Origin: Firmicutes bacterium CAG:24053_14 | GTDB taxonomy: Bacteria; Bacillota; Clostridia; Oscillospirales; Oscillospiraceae | Direction of reading: 5' to 3' | Assembly (NCBI GenBank): GCA_001916715.1 | Contig: MNSZ01000005.1 | Coordinates: 1 to 14,207, forward strand | DNA length: 14,207 nucleotides | Shown: positions 4,848 to 13,097 of the stretch, piece by piece | How positions within the stretch are numbered: position 1 is the stretch's first letter | Layout of the letters: every line of letters starts with the position of its first letter | Program-made: the position numbers and the translations under genes | Notes under the pieces: generated by a model | Seen by the model: the letters and a program-made list of their open reading frames with translations, nothing else | Databases searched by the model: none | Told to the model about the DNA's origin: nothing

Positions 4848-6487
4848 CAGGTGTTGGGATAGGGCTCTAAAAATGCGTGGAAGTGACGCATAGGCAGGTT
4901 CGTGCCCCAAACAATACGCATATTGGGGATACTCTCACGATCCTCATAGAGTGCCTTTACAGCAGCAATGACATAGTCCAGATGCTCCTTGGTCAGACGG
5001 CTGCGGTCGATGGCGAAACGTACCACGTTGGCTACCTCTGCCTGTTGCTCGGGCGTCTTGAGGTCGTACTCCATGGAGTAGTCACCCAGCTCGGAGGTGC
5101 GGATACCGTAGCGGCGGATCAGCTCGACGGAGAAGCCCTGACCGGCAAAGGTGTCGTGACCGCGCTTGCCATCGAAGAACTCATCCATATTGATATAGAC
5201 GGCATGGCCGCCAGCGGGCAGCACCACGCCTTTGACGCCGGCATCGTAGAAGCCCTCAGCCAGATAGTTGCACTGTGCCACGCGCTCTTCCATGTAGTTG
5301 AAGTCGCAGCTTTCGTACATACCAACAGCCAGCGCCATAATGTCACGGCCGGACATGCCGCCATAGGAGTCGTTGCCATAGCAGGAGATCTGCTTGACCT
5401 TCAGGCGAACGCCCACGTCCATCTTCGTGGTCCCGTCTTCATTGAAGTCGGAGAAGTTCTTCCAGAATAGGCCCTTGTCGCGGAAGGCCAGCATACCGCC
5501 CATGTTGGCGTGGCCGTCCTTTTTGGCGGACATGCAGAAGCCGTCGCAGTAGGAGAACATCTCGGTAGCGATCTCGGCGATGGATTTGTCGGCATATCCA
5601 TCTTCGAACTTCTTGATGAAATACGCGTTCTCAGCCCAGCGGGCAGCATCCAGAATGTAGGGGATGTTGTTCTTATGCGCGATCTCGCTGACTGCACGCA
5701 GGTTGGCCATGGACACGGCCTGACCACAGACGGGGTTGTTTGTGATACAGGAGAAAATCAGCGGGACATTATCTACACCAACAGCATCAATGAGCTCCTG
5801 GAGTTTATCCAAGTCCATATTGCCCTTAAAGGGATTTTTCTCATAGCGGCCGTCCTCGGGAACCTCATACAACAGTTGCTTATTGTACAGATTGCGAGGG
5901 ATAGAGCCCATTTGCTTGATGTTGCCCTCAGTGGTGTCAAAGTGACCGTTGGAGGGGATGGTGAAGATCTTACCGGGATAACGCTCGGCGAGAATCTTCT
6001 TCACGATTTCCATCAGCACAGATTCGGCAGCACGGCCTTGCTGAATGATGAAAGTATTGGGGCGCTCCATCTGGGCAGCACCACCATTAAAGAGACCACC
6101 CTCATACTCACGGAGATAGACTTCTTCTATCATCTTCTCCACATCGCGGCAGTCGGTACGGACCAGATCCAGAATCTTCTTCCAGTTCTTCTCGCCGCCG
6201 CGCTCAAAGATGTCGCGAAATGTATCCAGCAGCACATAATAGCCGGTATTGCGGCCATAGGCTTCATCGCCCATAAAGAGAGCTGCCCATTGGTGGTTGG
6301 TCATGGCAGTGGTACCGGAGTCGGAGAGCATGTCCACCGTCAGCATGCCAGCGGGGAAAGCAAACTCATTGTAGTGCAGTGCTTTCAGCACACGTTCACG
6401 CTGTTCTACCGTCACATCGGGGATGTCGCGGACAGCAAAAGAAAAATGATGGGGCGCAGGAACGGGTAATGTGTACTTGTTATTCAT
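4847..6487 (-). CDS. Tryptophanase / tyrosine phenol-lyase-like beta-eliminating lyase (PLP)
   Basis: The 546-aa product belongs to the PLP beta-eliminating lyases (tryptophanase, tyrosine phenol-lyase), which cleave a beta-substituted amino acid to pyruvate, ammonia and the leaving group. Visible sites: LSDSGTTAM (54-62), GDEAY, the QQGRAAE segment (149-155), HFDTTEGN (182-189), NNVPLIF, LDAARWAENAYFIKK (279-293, with the PLP-ring Asp and its Arg) and MSAKKDGHANMGG (319-331), whose second Lys (323) should be the Schiff-base residue. It is about 75 residues longer than E. coli TnaA. Much of the excess is an insert of about 45 residues (roughly 97-142) before the GRAAE segment. The start at 6487 is chosen because GGAGGT is 7 nt upstream; the ATG at 6502 overlaps that site. 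Whether the substrate is Trp, Tyr or a cysteine conjugate cannot be read from sequence. Confidence 0.85.
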   Translation of the reverse strand: MNNKYTLPVPAPHHFSFAVRDIPDVTVEQRERVLKALHYNEFAFPAGMLTVDMLSDSGTTAMTNHQWAALFMGDEAYGRNTGYYVLLDTFRDIFERGGEKNWKKILDLVRTDCRDVEKMIEEVYLREYEGGLFNGGAAQMERPNTFIIQQGRAAESVLMEIVKKILAERYPGKIFTIPSNGHFDTTEGNIKQMGSIPRNLYNKQLLYEVPEDGRYEKNPFKGNMDLDKLQELIDAVGVDNVPLIFSCITNNPVCGQAVSMANLRAVSEIAHKNNIPYILDAARWAENAYFIKKFEDGYADKSIAEIATEMFSYCDGFCMSAKKDGHANMGGMLAFRDKGLFWKNFSDFNEDGTTKMDVGVRLKVKQISCYGNDSYGGMSGRDIMALAVGMYESCDFNYMEERVAQCNYLAEGFYDAGVKGVVLPAGGHAVYINMDEFFDGKRGHDTFAGQGFSVELIRRYGIRTSELGDYSMEYDLKTPEQQAEVANVVRFAIDRSRLTKEHLDYVIAAVKALYEDRESIPNMRIVWGTNLPMRHFHAFLEPYPNT

Positions 6488-6509
6488 GATACTGACCTCC
6501 ATGATTGAT

Positions 6510-6561
6510 GCCGCATTGCGGCGTGAATTTAGAGGATACCCCGGTCGGTGTTATAAAACAC
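6510..6561 (-). promoter_or_regulatory. Inverted repeats in the lyase leader
   Basis: GCCGCA-T-TGCGGC (6510-6522) lies 9 nt upstream of the lyase ribosome site and could form a hairpin there. GTGTT-ATAA-AACAC (6548-6561) includes a TATAA-like sequence and could be an operator or internal promoter element. Both are in the 188-nt gap after the dipeptidase gene. Confidence 0.35.
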
Positions 6562-6598
6562 TTGGCGGACAGCATCGCAGATATAATCGCGTAAAGAG

Positions 6599-6646
6599 AG
6601 GGGCCTGCCCCGAAGTTAGAGGTAGCAAGAACAGGGCAGGACCCCT
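6599..6646 (-). other. Intercistronic stem-loop between dipeptidase and lyase genes
   Basis: AGGGGCCTGCCC (6599-6610) pairs with GGGCAGGACCCCT (6634-6646), 12 bp with one bulged A, around a 23-nt loop. It is not followed by a T tract on either strand, so an RNA-stability or processing element is likelier than a terminator. Confidence 0.6.
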
Positions 6647-6675
6647 AGAAATGAACGATGCAAGTTAGAGAGTAA

Positions 6676-8118
6676 TTACTTGCTCTTTGCCAAAACAGCA
6701 CAGAGCAGTCGATAGGTACGCTCTGTGGAGGCAATGCTCAGGTGCTCATTAGGAGTATGAACATCACCCATGTTGGGGCCGATGGATACACAGTCCAGAT
6801 TCGGGATACTGTCAGAGAACAGGCCGCATTCGATGCCGGCGTGTACAGCATCCACGGTGGCTTCCTTGCCGAACAGTTCCTTATAGCATACCAGTACGGT
6901 ATCCTTCACCACGGAATGGGGGTTGTAAGCCCAGCCGGGATAGTTGCCGTCCACTGTCACTTCTCCGCCGGCCAGTTCCACAATGGCGCGCACCTTGCGG
7001 ACGATCCATTCTTTCTGGGTAGTCATGGAACTGCGGGTCGTGGTGGAGAAGGTCATGTCACTATCAGTCAGCTTCATCAGACCAAGGTTGGTGGAAGTCT
7101 GGACGAGGCCAGGCATGTCCACGCTCATTTCCTGTACGCTGTCGGGCAGAGCCACCAGCATTTTGGCAACCTTTTTCGTGTCGGCACAGGTCAATGCAGA
7201 TACTGTTCTGGTATCACCAGCAGCGGCATCAACGACCATATTGGGCTCGGTGGTAGCATATTCCTTGGCGAACACGGCACCTAGCTCCAAGACCTTCTGT
7301 ACCACTGCAGCGGCATCATCAGCCAGTATCACGCAGGAAGCAATAGGGGCAATAGCCGTTTCACGGGCGCCACCCTCCAGAGCGACCAGCTTGTAGCAGG
7401 TGCTCTCGCTCAACTCAGTCAGCAGACGGCCCATAAGTACATTGGCATTGGCACGGCACTTGTCGATCTCAACGCCGGAGTGACCGCTGGTAAGGCCCTT
7501 GATCTGAACGGTCACAGCAGTTCCCGTAGCCTCCTTAAAGGAGACAGGCAGCTTGCCGCGCACATTCACACCACCAGCGCAACTGCACATCAGTACACCC
7601 TCATACTCAGAGTCCAGATTGATCAGCTTGTGACCGGTCAGCTTGGTGCAGTCAAGAGCAAACGCGCCAAGCATTCCGATTTCCTCGTCGGCAGTGATAA
7701 GGGCTTCAATAGGAGGATGTGCCAAAGAGTCATCGCTCAGGATCGCAAGGATCATTGCCACAGCAATACCGTTATCGCCGCCCAGTGTTGTACCCTTGGC
7801 TCGGATGTCATCGCCGTCCACATAAATCTGGATACCGTCGGTGAGGAAGTCGAAGTCCACGCCTTCGTTCTTCTCGCAGACCATATCGTGATGGCCCTGC
7901 AGAATAATCGTATCAGCGTTTTCGTACCCTGCACTGGCGGGCTTGCGGATAATCACATTATTTGCCGCATCCCGGTAGCTCTCCAGTCCGTGCTCTTTAG
8001 CAAAACTGATCAGGTAGGATGCTATGCCGTCTGTGTTGCCTGATCCGCGGGGAATAGTGCAGAGCTTCTCAAAATATGAGAACACGCTTTTTGGCTCGTA
8101 ATTAGCAAGCACACTCAT
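6676..8118 (-). CDS. pepD: Aminoacyl-histidine dipeptidase (PepD-type, M20 family)
   Basis: A 480-aa metallo-dipeptidase, close to the 485 aa of E. coli PepD, which hydrolyses Xaa-His and other unprotected dipeptides (beta-alanyl-histidine class) in the cytoplasm. Zinc-site motifs are all present: GHHDMV (75-80), TLGGDNGIA (111-119), DEEIGMLGA (144-152), NLDSE (167-171) and the C-terminal HTPNEH. The M20 lid/dimerisation domain covers roughly 190-390 (GLTSGHSGVEID onward). AGGAGG stands 8 nt before the start, and only 15 nt separate it from the racemase-family gene, so the two are co-transcribed. Within this operon it probably frees an amino acid for the lyase or a related enzyme; that role is inference. 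Confidence 0.92.
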   Translation of the reverse strand: MSVLANYEPKSVFSYFEKLCTIPRGSGNTDGIASYLISFAKEHGLESYRDAANNVIIRKPASAGYENADTIILQGHHDMVCEKNEGVDFDFLTDGIQIYVDGDDIRAKGTTLGGDNGIAVAMILAILSDDSLAHPPIEALITADEEIGMLGAFALDCTKLTGHKLINLDSEYEGVLMCSCAGGVNVRGKLPVSFKEATGTAVTVQIKGLTSGHSGVEIDKCRANANVLMGRLLTELSESTCYKLVALEGGARETAIAPIASCVILADDAAAVVQKVLELGAVFAKEYATTEPNMVVDAAAGDTRTVSALTCADTKKVAKMLVALPDSVQEMSVDMPGLVQTSTNLGLMKLTDSDMTFSTTTRSSMTTQKEWIVRKVRAIVELAGGEVTVDGNYPGWAYNPHSVVKDTVLVCYKELFGKEATVDAVHAGIECGLFSDSIPNLDCVSIGPNMGDVHTPNEHLSIASTERTYRLLCAVLAKSK

Positions 8119-8133
8119 GTTTTTTTCCTCCTG

Positions 8134-8850
8134 TTACTTTCGTTCCGGTGGGGTCATGTACGTCAAACGGCTCTGCCGCAACCCCATTTTGGCGTATACC
8201 TCACACAGCTTTAAAGCAGACTGCGCTGCCTCCAGGACGGGAACATCGTAGCCCTCAGCCAACAGATCATGCTTGATGCGTTCGGCCACATCTACAATAC
8301 CTGTGCAGCCCATAACGATCGCCTGTGCGCCATCCTCGCGGATAGCAAGAAGAGACTGTTCGGCCAGTGCCTTACAGAGCTTTTCATGATCTTGCAGTTC
8401 CTCTACTGGGATGTTTACATTGCGGATGCTGACAATGCGGCCATTCAACCGGGCCTTAGATACATTCCCCTCCACATTGGGTACCACATTCGGCAACACC
8501 GTCACGATGGAAATACTATCGGCAAGTCCCAGTGCAATATGTGTTGCTGGCTCAAAGCCGCCAAAAACAGGAATGTCCACATACTCACGTGCTGCCTTTA
8601 CCGCAGGATCGCCAAAGCAGTTGATAAAGATTGCATGGAAGCCGTCTTCCTCTCCCTGTTTGGCCAACCTCAGAACATCCGGCGCAGCCAAAGCCTCATC
8701 ATACTCACATTCGATAGAGGGAGGCCCGGAAGTGATCTGATACGTCTGTACTTCCGTATCAGGCTCCAAATATTTGCGCATATACTTGAACATTTCCGGT
8801 GTAAACACATCCCCCGTGACGGGAAGCAGATTCAGGATCTTGACACTCAT
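8134..8850 (-). CDS. Asp/Glu/hydantoin racemase family protein
   Basis: The 238-aa product has the family's two thiol sites: INCFGDPAV (Cys 78) and VMGCTGIVD (Cys 182), the cofactor-independent two-base pair that removes and re-adds a proton at the alpha carbon. The N-terminal MSVKILNLLPVTGD strand and the FGGFEPATHIAL segment fit hydantoin/allantoin-racemase-like members better than aspartate or glutamate racemases. It starts 6 nt after the permease stop, with AGAGAGGA about 10 nt upstream. Together with an NCS1 permease and a DUF917 protein it hints at a hydantoin-like ring compound as substrate, but some family members are not racemases (maleate isomerase, decarboxylases). Substrate unproven. 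Confidence 0.85.
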   Translation of the reverse strand: MSVKILNLLPVTGDVFTPEMFKYMRKYLEPDTEVQTYQITSGPPSIECEYDEALAAPDVLRLAKQGEEDGFHAIFINCFGDPAVKAAREYVDIPVFGGFEPATHIALGLADSISIVTVLPNVVPNVEGNVSKARLNGRIVSIRNVNIPVEELQDHEKLCKALAEQSLLAIREDGAQAIVMGCTGIVDVAERIKHDLLAEGYDVPVLEAAQSALKLCEVYAKMGLRQSRLTYMTPPERK

Positions 8851-8856
8851 TGCAAT

Positions 8857-10136
8857 TCATTCCTCTCTAGAAGACTGTGCAAGTTTAAGCTTCATTACAT
8901 AAATAGGGTTGATCTTCTCGCTCTTGATGAGCAGCGCGCCAAGGCAGTAAACAACTATTGCCACCACAATGCCCATCAGCGTGGGGACAAAGAACGTACC
9001 CCACTTGCCAACGGCAGCGCCGACAAGCCACGCCACCACACCGATCCAGTTCACGCCATCAAACGGCTCCCACAGGTCGGGACGTCCCCTGCCCATGATC
9101 CAGTAGTCCGCGATGGCCACGCCCGCCACCGCCGGGACCAGCGCCGCGATGATGTTCAGGAAGTTATTGAAGGCATCCGCGAAGCCAAGCAGGCTCAGGA
9201 GTGTACCGATCACGCCCGCCAGCAGCGTCATCCATGAGCGCATGTTGTCCTTCAGGGAGAACATATTGCAGATGGCAATGCCGGAGTTATAGGCGTTGCC
9301 GGTGTTGGTGGTCCATGTGGCCAGAATCAGTACCAGCATACCCACGATGGGCAGACCAAAGCTGGAGAACACCAGCCGATCAGCAGCGCACCGATACCGG
9401 CGGGCAGTACACCCACCACGCTGGAAAGGATCGTGTCTTTGCGGCTCTTGCAGTAGCGGGTGTAGTCGCCGCAGCAGATAGCGCCGGAGGCAAAGCCAGC
9501 CACTGCGAGGGTGATCCCGTAGGTCCAGCCGAGGAATGCCGGCGGCTCATACGCCGACACCGTGGCGACGGCGCCCTTCATCAGGCAGGAAATCACGCCC
9601 CAGATCAGCATAACAAACAGCGCGGGGACGGATACCTTATTCAGGAACTCAATGAGCTTCACGCCGTAGACGGAGGTAATGAACATCAGGCAGCCCCAGA
9701 TGATGACAGACAGCCATAGGGGGAAGTTTACATGGAAGTAGACGCTCATAATGTTGCAGAAGGAGCTGGCACACAGGCTGGTCTGCGCCGCGAACCAGCC
9801 GATCATGCACACGGCGATGACCAGCGAGACGAGGAACGACGAGCCGCGTTTGCCGTAGGCTCTTGAGATTGCCACAGTGGCGGGCAGACCAAGATCGGAG
9901 CTTTGAATGCCCATCAGACACATATAGAAGACCACCAGCACATAGCCGATGACCATGCACAGCGCCGACTGTTTGAAGTTCATACCGGCGGAGATCAGGC
10001 TGCCTACCAGCAGCGCCGGAATGCAGATCACAGAGCCTGCCCAAATAAAGGCGATGCTGGGCCATGATTTGCGTTGGTCGGCAGGAACGCTTGTCAAGGT
10101 GATTTTTTCCACCAGGGAGGTTTTCTTCTCGTCCAT
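8857..10136 (-). pseudogene. NCS1 family permease (cytosine/hydantoin/allantoin transporter type), internal frameshifting deletion
   Basis: This is a membrane symporter of the nucleobase-cation-symport-1 family. The N-terminal 254 residues (10136-9375) show the family start (SWPSIAFIWAGSVICIPALLVG), several helices, IGWFAAQTSL and SGAICCGDYTRYCKSRKD. After GALLIG the frame breaks; two bases later another frame reads VFSSFGLPIVG, ATWTTNTGNAYN, the final helices and a stop at 8857. Compared with E. coli CodB about 13-14 residues at the loop before VF are missing, so the change looks like a deletion of about 40 nt, not a one-base error. The first frame stops at 9327. AAGGGA lies 7 nt before the start. 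Unless the break is an assembly fault, the operon lacks its transporter. Substrate within NCS1 cannot be assigned. Confidence 0.82.
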
Positions 10137-10179
10137 TATGTATTCCCTTCTTTCATTTTAATAGTTTGCGGGGTAGAGA

Positions 10180-10210
10180 GGGGAGGTGCCGAGAGAATGG
10201 ACACCTCCCC
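10180..10210 (-). other. Intercistronic stem-loop between DUF917 and permease genes
   Basis: GGGGAGGTG (10180-10188) and CACCTCCCC (10202-10210) pair perfectly around 13 nt, with no T tract after it. It resembles the stem at 6599-6646: both read CGGGG...CCCCTCTCT on the - strand. Confidence 0.6.
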
Positions 10211-10223
10211 GAAGAATGGCAGC

Positions 10224-11333
10224 TTAGTAACGAACTTGGTCGCCCTTCATGCCGACCTTCTTCAGCTCAGGCAGCCAGCAGGTATAGGCCTTGTGATCCT
10301 CATCCCACCAGTTGGGATGTGCGGGGGTCATGGTCACCAACACACGCATACCTTCCTTTGTATCGGCGTTGGTCAGGGGGAAGCAGTTGTTTAGATCGAT
10401 CATGCCGATGCCTTCGGGAGCGGTCATGATGGTATCGCCCTTCTCATCACGCAGGATGAGGTTCTCGTTCTTGAAGTCGATGTAGTAGGTATGACCATCG
10501 TCGCCCTTGATCACCGTGGTGCCAAAGTCGAAACCACCTTCAGCGCGCAGATCCAGCTTCTCGATGGTGCCGCGGCAGAACTCGCGAACCTCAAAGGCCT
10601 TCTTCAGTTCATCCATAACATCACTGCCGGTCTCCTTGGCGGTCAGGATCGCTTTACCGATCTTCTGAGCCTTGGTAACGCAGCCCACGTCCAGAATGTT
10701 GGTGATTTCTTCCTTGTTCATGCCCCATGTGGCAAAGCCGATACGCATATTGTAAAGCATGCACATCTGACGGGCGATCTGCTCACCGGAATGGTCGGTG
10801 GTGGGATAGACGATGATCTCATCACCGTAGAGGCTGCCCATGCCCATGGGCTTGGGGGGATGATCATAGAACGCGTTAATGGTGGTGTTCAGTTCGGGAA
10901 CAGCGCGACCGTTGCCATCGGCATCCACGAACTTGATGCGCTTGGCAGGATCCTTATCGGACAGGATCGCCACCAACATGGGGGTGAAAGTGTTAAAACC
11001 GCCCATCTCGCCGGAATAGAGGTACTCCAGCTTCTTGCCCTCGGCGGCAAATGCCTTCTGGAATGCGCGGTAGGCAAACACGGCATCGGGGCCAAAGCGG
11101 GGCATATCGGGATCGAGCATTGCCACGGGAGAGCCCAAGCCCGCCACCATGACGGCGTATGCGTCATCTCTCATCTCACTGACATCCAGCAGATCCAGCT
11201 CGATCTGCTCACCGTCATCCTTCAGACCCTGGATCATATCCAGGCCCTGCTTCAGGGAACCGCCGCCTCCTGCGCCCAGCAGGGTCGCACCATACAGAAT
11301 CTCAATAATGTCCTGTTCATAAAGCTTTCTCAT
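10224..11333 (-). CDS. DUF917 family protein (S-methyl-thiohydantoin desulfurase-like)
   Basis: A 370-aa protein of the DUF917 family, now described as S-Me-THD (S-methyl-thiohydantoin desulfurase) after the thiohydantoin step of bacterial ergothioneine breakdown. The N-terminus MRKLYEQDIIEILYGATLLG AGGGGS carries the family's glycine-rich GAGGGGS (20-26). The segment VAGLGSPVAMLDPDMPRFG, then YSGEMGGFNTFTPMLVAI, continues the first domain; the second begins near TTVIKGDDGHTYYIDFKNEN. The start at 11333 has AAGGAG 9 nt upstream; the 14 in-frame residues before it are discarded. It is the first structural gene after the PucR regulator. Many homologues sit with hydantoinase/oxoprolinase subunits, which are not seen here. 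The family is secure; the reaction in this organism is inferred. Confidence 0.85.
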   Translation of the reverse strand: MRKLYEQDIIEILYGATLLGAGGGGSLKQGLDMIQGLKDDGEQIELDLLDVSEMRDDAYAVMVAGLGSPVAMLDPDMPRFGPDAVFAYRAFQKAFAAEGKKLEYLYSGEMGGFNTFTPMLVAILSDKDPAKRIKFVDADGNGRAVPELNTTINAFYDHPPKPMGMGSLYGDEIIVYPTTDHSGEQIARQMCMLYNMRIGFATWGMNKEEITNILDVGCVTKAQKIGKAILTAKETGSDVMDELKKAFEVREFCRGTIEKLDLRAEGGFDFGTTVIKGDDGHTYYIDFKNENLILRDEKGDTIMTAPEGIGMIDLNNCFPLTNADTKEGMRVLVTMTPAHPNWWDEDHKAYTCWLPELKKVGMKGDQVRY

Positions 11334-11369
11334 TTTGAAAATCTCCTTTTCCCTGTAAATTATTTCTGG

Positions 11370-11403
11370 GTGCAATATGCACTACAGCTTAATAACTATT
11401 ATA
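11370..11403 (-). promoter_or_regulatory. Putative promoter and operator of the catabolic genes
   Basis: On the - strand a TATAAT (11403-11398) is followed by the palindrome GTGCA-TAT-TGCAC (11382-11370), some 40 nt before the DUF917 start. No good -35 hexamer lies 16-18 nt upstream of the TATAAT, consistent with an activator-dependent promoter. A PucR-family regulator could act here. Confidence 0.4.
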
Positions 11404-11465
11404 AGTCCAGTTGCGTACGATTGTATTTATCATAAGGGCAAAAGAAAAGAGCGGCGGGGTGTATC

Positions 11466-13064
11466 CTATCCTATCAAACCCCCCCCCTCTTTTTTTTTTT
11501 TTTTTTTTTTAACTTTCTTCCGCTTTGTTGCTGCGTCTGCTGGTTTAGACGGGGAATAGCCTGTGTTGTCGCGGATAGCATTTAATCGATATTTTATCGT
11601 ATTGATGTGGCAGCAAAGTGCTTTTGCGGTATTTGCCATGCTGCTCTCATAGTCTAGCAAATATGCGGTCAAGGTTGTCAGCAACTCAGGCGTTGTTTCA
11701 ATGTCTTCTATGATTTTTAGATAGCGAATCTGAGTTTCCCTGCAAGCACTTTCCTTTGCGCATATTTGGGCAAAGGAAACATCCGATGGACGTAAGACGC
11801 GCTTTTGCGGGTAGATGCTTCTGGCAAAAGAAGCGTACTGCATGACATCAAAGTATGCGTTATGGGCATCATTGGTCGTATTGAGGCAATCACAGCAAAC
11901 CACTACGTAGTTACTATAAGAATCCGCCGACTCGTTAATGAAATCTTGCACGATAGAATCTCGTTCACCTGCCGTTTGGGGAGCGTGGGCAAAAATCACC
12001 ATATTGGATTCATAGAAACCGACCAAAACCGTTTTGTATATTCCGGAAAAGTACTCTGTGCATTTCCTCAGCAATTTCAAATCCGGCTCTGAAGAATCAA
12101 CAGAAGCAAACACCCACATTTGATTCAGCTCCGCAACATTAATTTGGAACAAGTCTGCTAATCGCCTCATTTTCAAGGGGTCATCGTCAATGATGGCTCG
12201 AACCAGCTCTGATGTTACAAGTTTTCCCAGATCCTTATTCCAAATATGGCTATATAGCTGGACAAATTCACTCGCCTGCCACAGATCTTCTCTTGATAGT
12301 AATTCATTGTACTTAAAAGTATATAAATCGAAACCTTCTTTGCCCTCCAAAAGTGTTGGGCAGTGTTGCAAATAATTTGCACCATCATCATAAGAGATCT
12401 TGACCGCTTGTTCACCCTGCATTTTTTGCAGTTGTTTTTTTAGTTCCTTGCTTAATAGCTCCGATAGCGATTGCGGCCAGCACGCGATATTGCTGATTGA
12501 TTTTTTGTAATCTGTTAGAATAATTGATGCCTGCAAGTGGTTGCTGAGCATACGAAGTAATGTGCTTGTGTTGCGCTGCTCTGCAGGAAGATTAGAAAAC
12601 CGGCGAATAAGTGTACTTACATAATTTGAACCTGCCTGTTGATCCTTGAAAATCGCATGATATATGTCGCCAATCACGTCACTATATTTATGGGTCCTTA
12701 TATCCTCGGGCATGGTAATCAATACTAAATCAAGTTCATTGCAGCAGGCAATAACCCGATCATCCACGCTTGGAAGGATCAACCCGATGTAAAAAAGGAT
12801 AAACCCAACGCTCCCCATTGCTTGATATCTACGGATGTTTTCGCACTGTGCCTCAACATTGTCTGCAATTGTGGCAAACGAGGTAATAATCAGATCATTC
12901 CCTTGAAACTCGGTTTTGGAAAATAATTCATCCAACGTGTTGGTAATCCACCCATACTCCAAAACGGTAACTGATTCAACAGGGTTTGACATTCCGGCAT
13001 GGCCTGCGAGAATAGTTGCGCCATACATAGATGGTAGTTTCATGACATCCGCGACCGTGATCAT
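11466..13064 (-). CDS. PucR family transcriptional regulator
   Basis: A 532-aa regulator. The N-terminal PucR ligand-sensing domain (about 1-125) begins MITVADVMKLPSMYGATILAG and includes FQGNDLIITSFA; a middle region of about 300 residues follows. The C-terminal PucR-type helix-turn-helix is at about 455-505 (LTAYLLDYESSMANTAKALC then CHINTIKYRLNAIRDNTGYSP). Family members usually activate purine, hydantoin or amino-acid catabolic genes. The ATG at 13064 is chosen since AGGAGG is 8 nt upstream; the GTG at 13073 and ATG at 13070 are too close to it. The last about 20 residues (RKKVKKKKKKKEGGGLIG) are encoded by an A21 and a G9 run and do not look like family sequence, so the natural end is uncertain. 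The gene is visibly AT-richer than its target operon. Confidence 0.88.
   Translation of the reverse strand: MITVADVMKLPSMYGATILAGHAGMSNPVESVTVLEYGWITNTLDELFSKTEFQGNDLIITSFATIADNVEAQCENIRRYQAMGSVGFILFYIGLILPSVDDRVIACCNELDLVLITMPEDIRTHKYSDVIGDIYHAIFKDQQAGSNYVSTLIRRFSNLPAEQRNTSTLLRMLSNHLQASIILTDYKKSISNIACWPQSLSELLSKELKKQLQKMQGEQAVKISYDDGANYLQHCPTLLEGKEGFDLYTFKYNELLSREDLWQASEFVQLYSHIWNKDLGKLVTSELVRAIIDDDPLKMRRLADLFQINVAELNQMWVFASVDSSEPDLKLLRKCTEYFSGIYKTVLVGFYESNMVIFAHAPQTAGERDSIVQDFINESADSYSNYVVVCCDCLNTTNDAHNAYFDVMQYASFARSIYPQKRVLRPSDVSFAQICAKESACRETQIRYLKIIEDIETTPELLTTLTAYLLDYESSMANTAKALCCHINTIKYRLNAIRDNTGYSPSKPADAATKRKKVKKKKKKKEGGGLIG
11479..11510. repeat. Long adjacent homopolymers (C9 and T21 on + strand)
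   Basis: C9 (11479-11487), TC, then T21 (11490-11510). They lie within the last codons of the PucR gene. Such runs slip in replication and are hard to sequence, so length, frame and even the join of flanking DNA are doubtful. Confidence 0.9.
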
Positions 13065-13097
13065 TCGCATCACCTCCTACAGTAATTAAATACAGGG

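Noticed and set aside
4877..6469. Long + strand open frames opposite the lyase gene (4877-5470 and 5510-6469)
   Set aside because: They are antisense shadows of a well-supported PLP enzyme with GC-biased codons; the translations match no family and lack ribosome sites.
6488..6675. TnaC-like leader peptide before the lyase gene
   Set aside because: I found no short open frame with a Trp codon and a ribosome site at suitable spacing in this gap.
8269..9237. 322-codon + strand open frame across the racemase and permease genes
   Set aside because: It is antisense to two genes with clear motifs; no family features.
10491..11435. 314-codon + strand open frame opposite DUF917
   Set aside because: It lies antisense to a gene with clear family motifs; its protein looks like reverse-frame translation.
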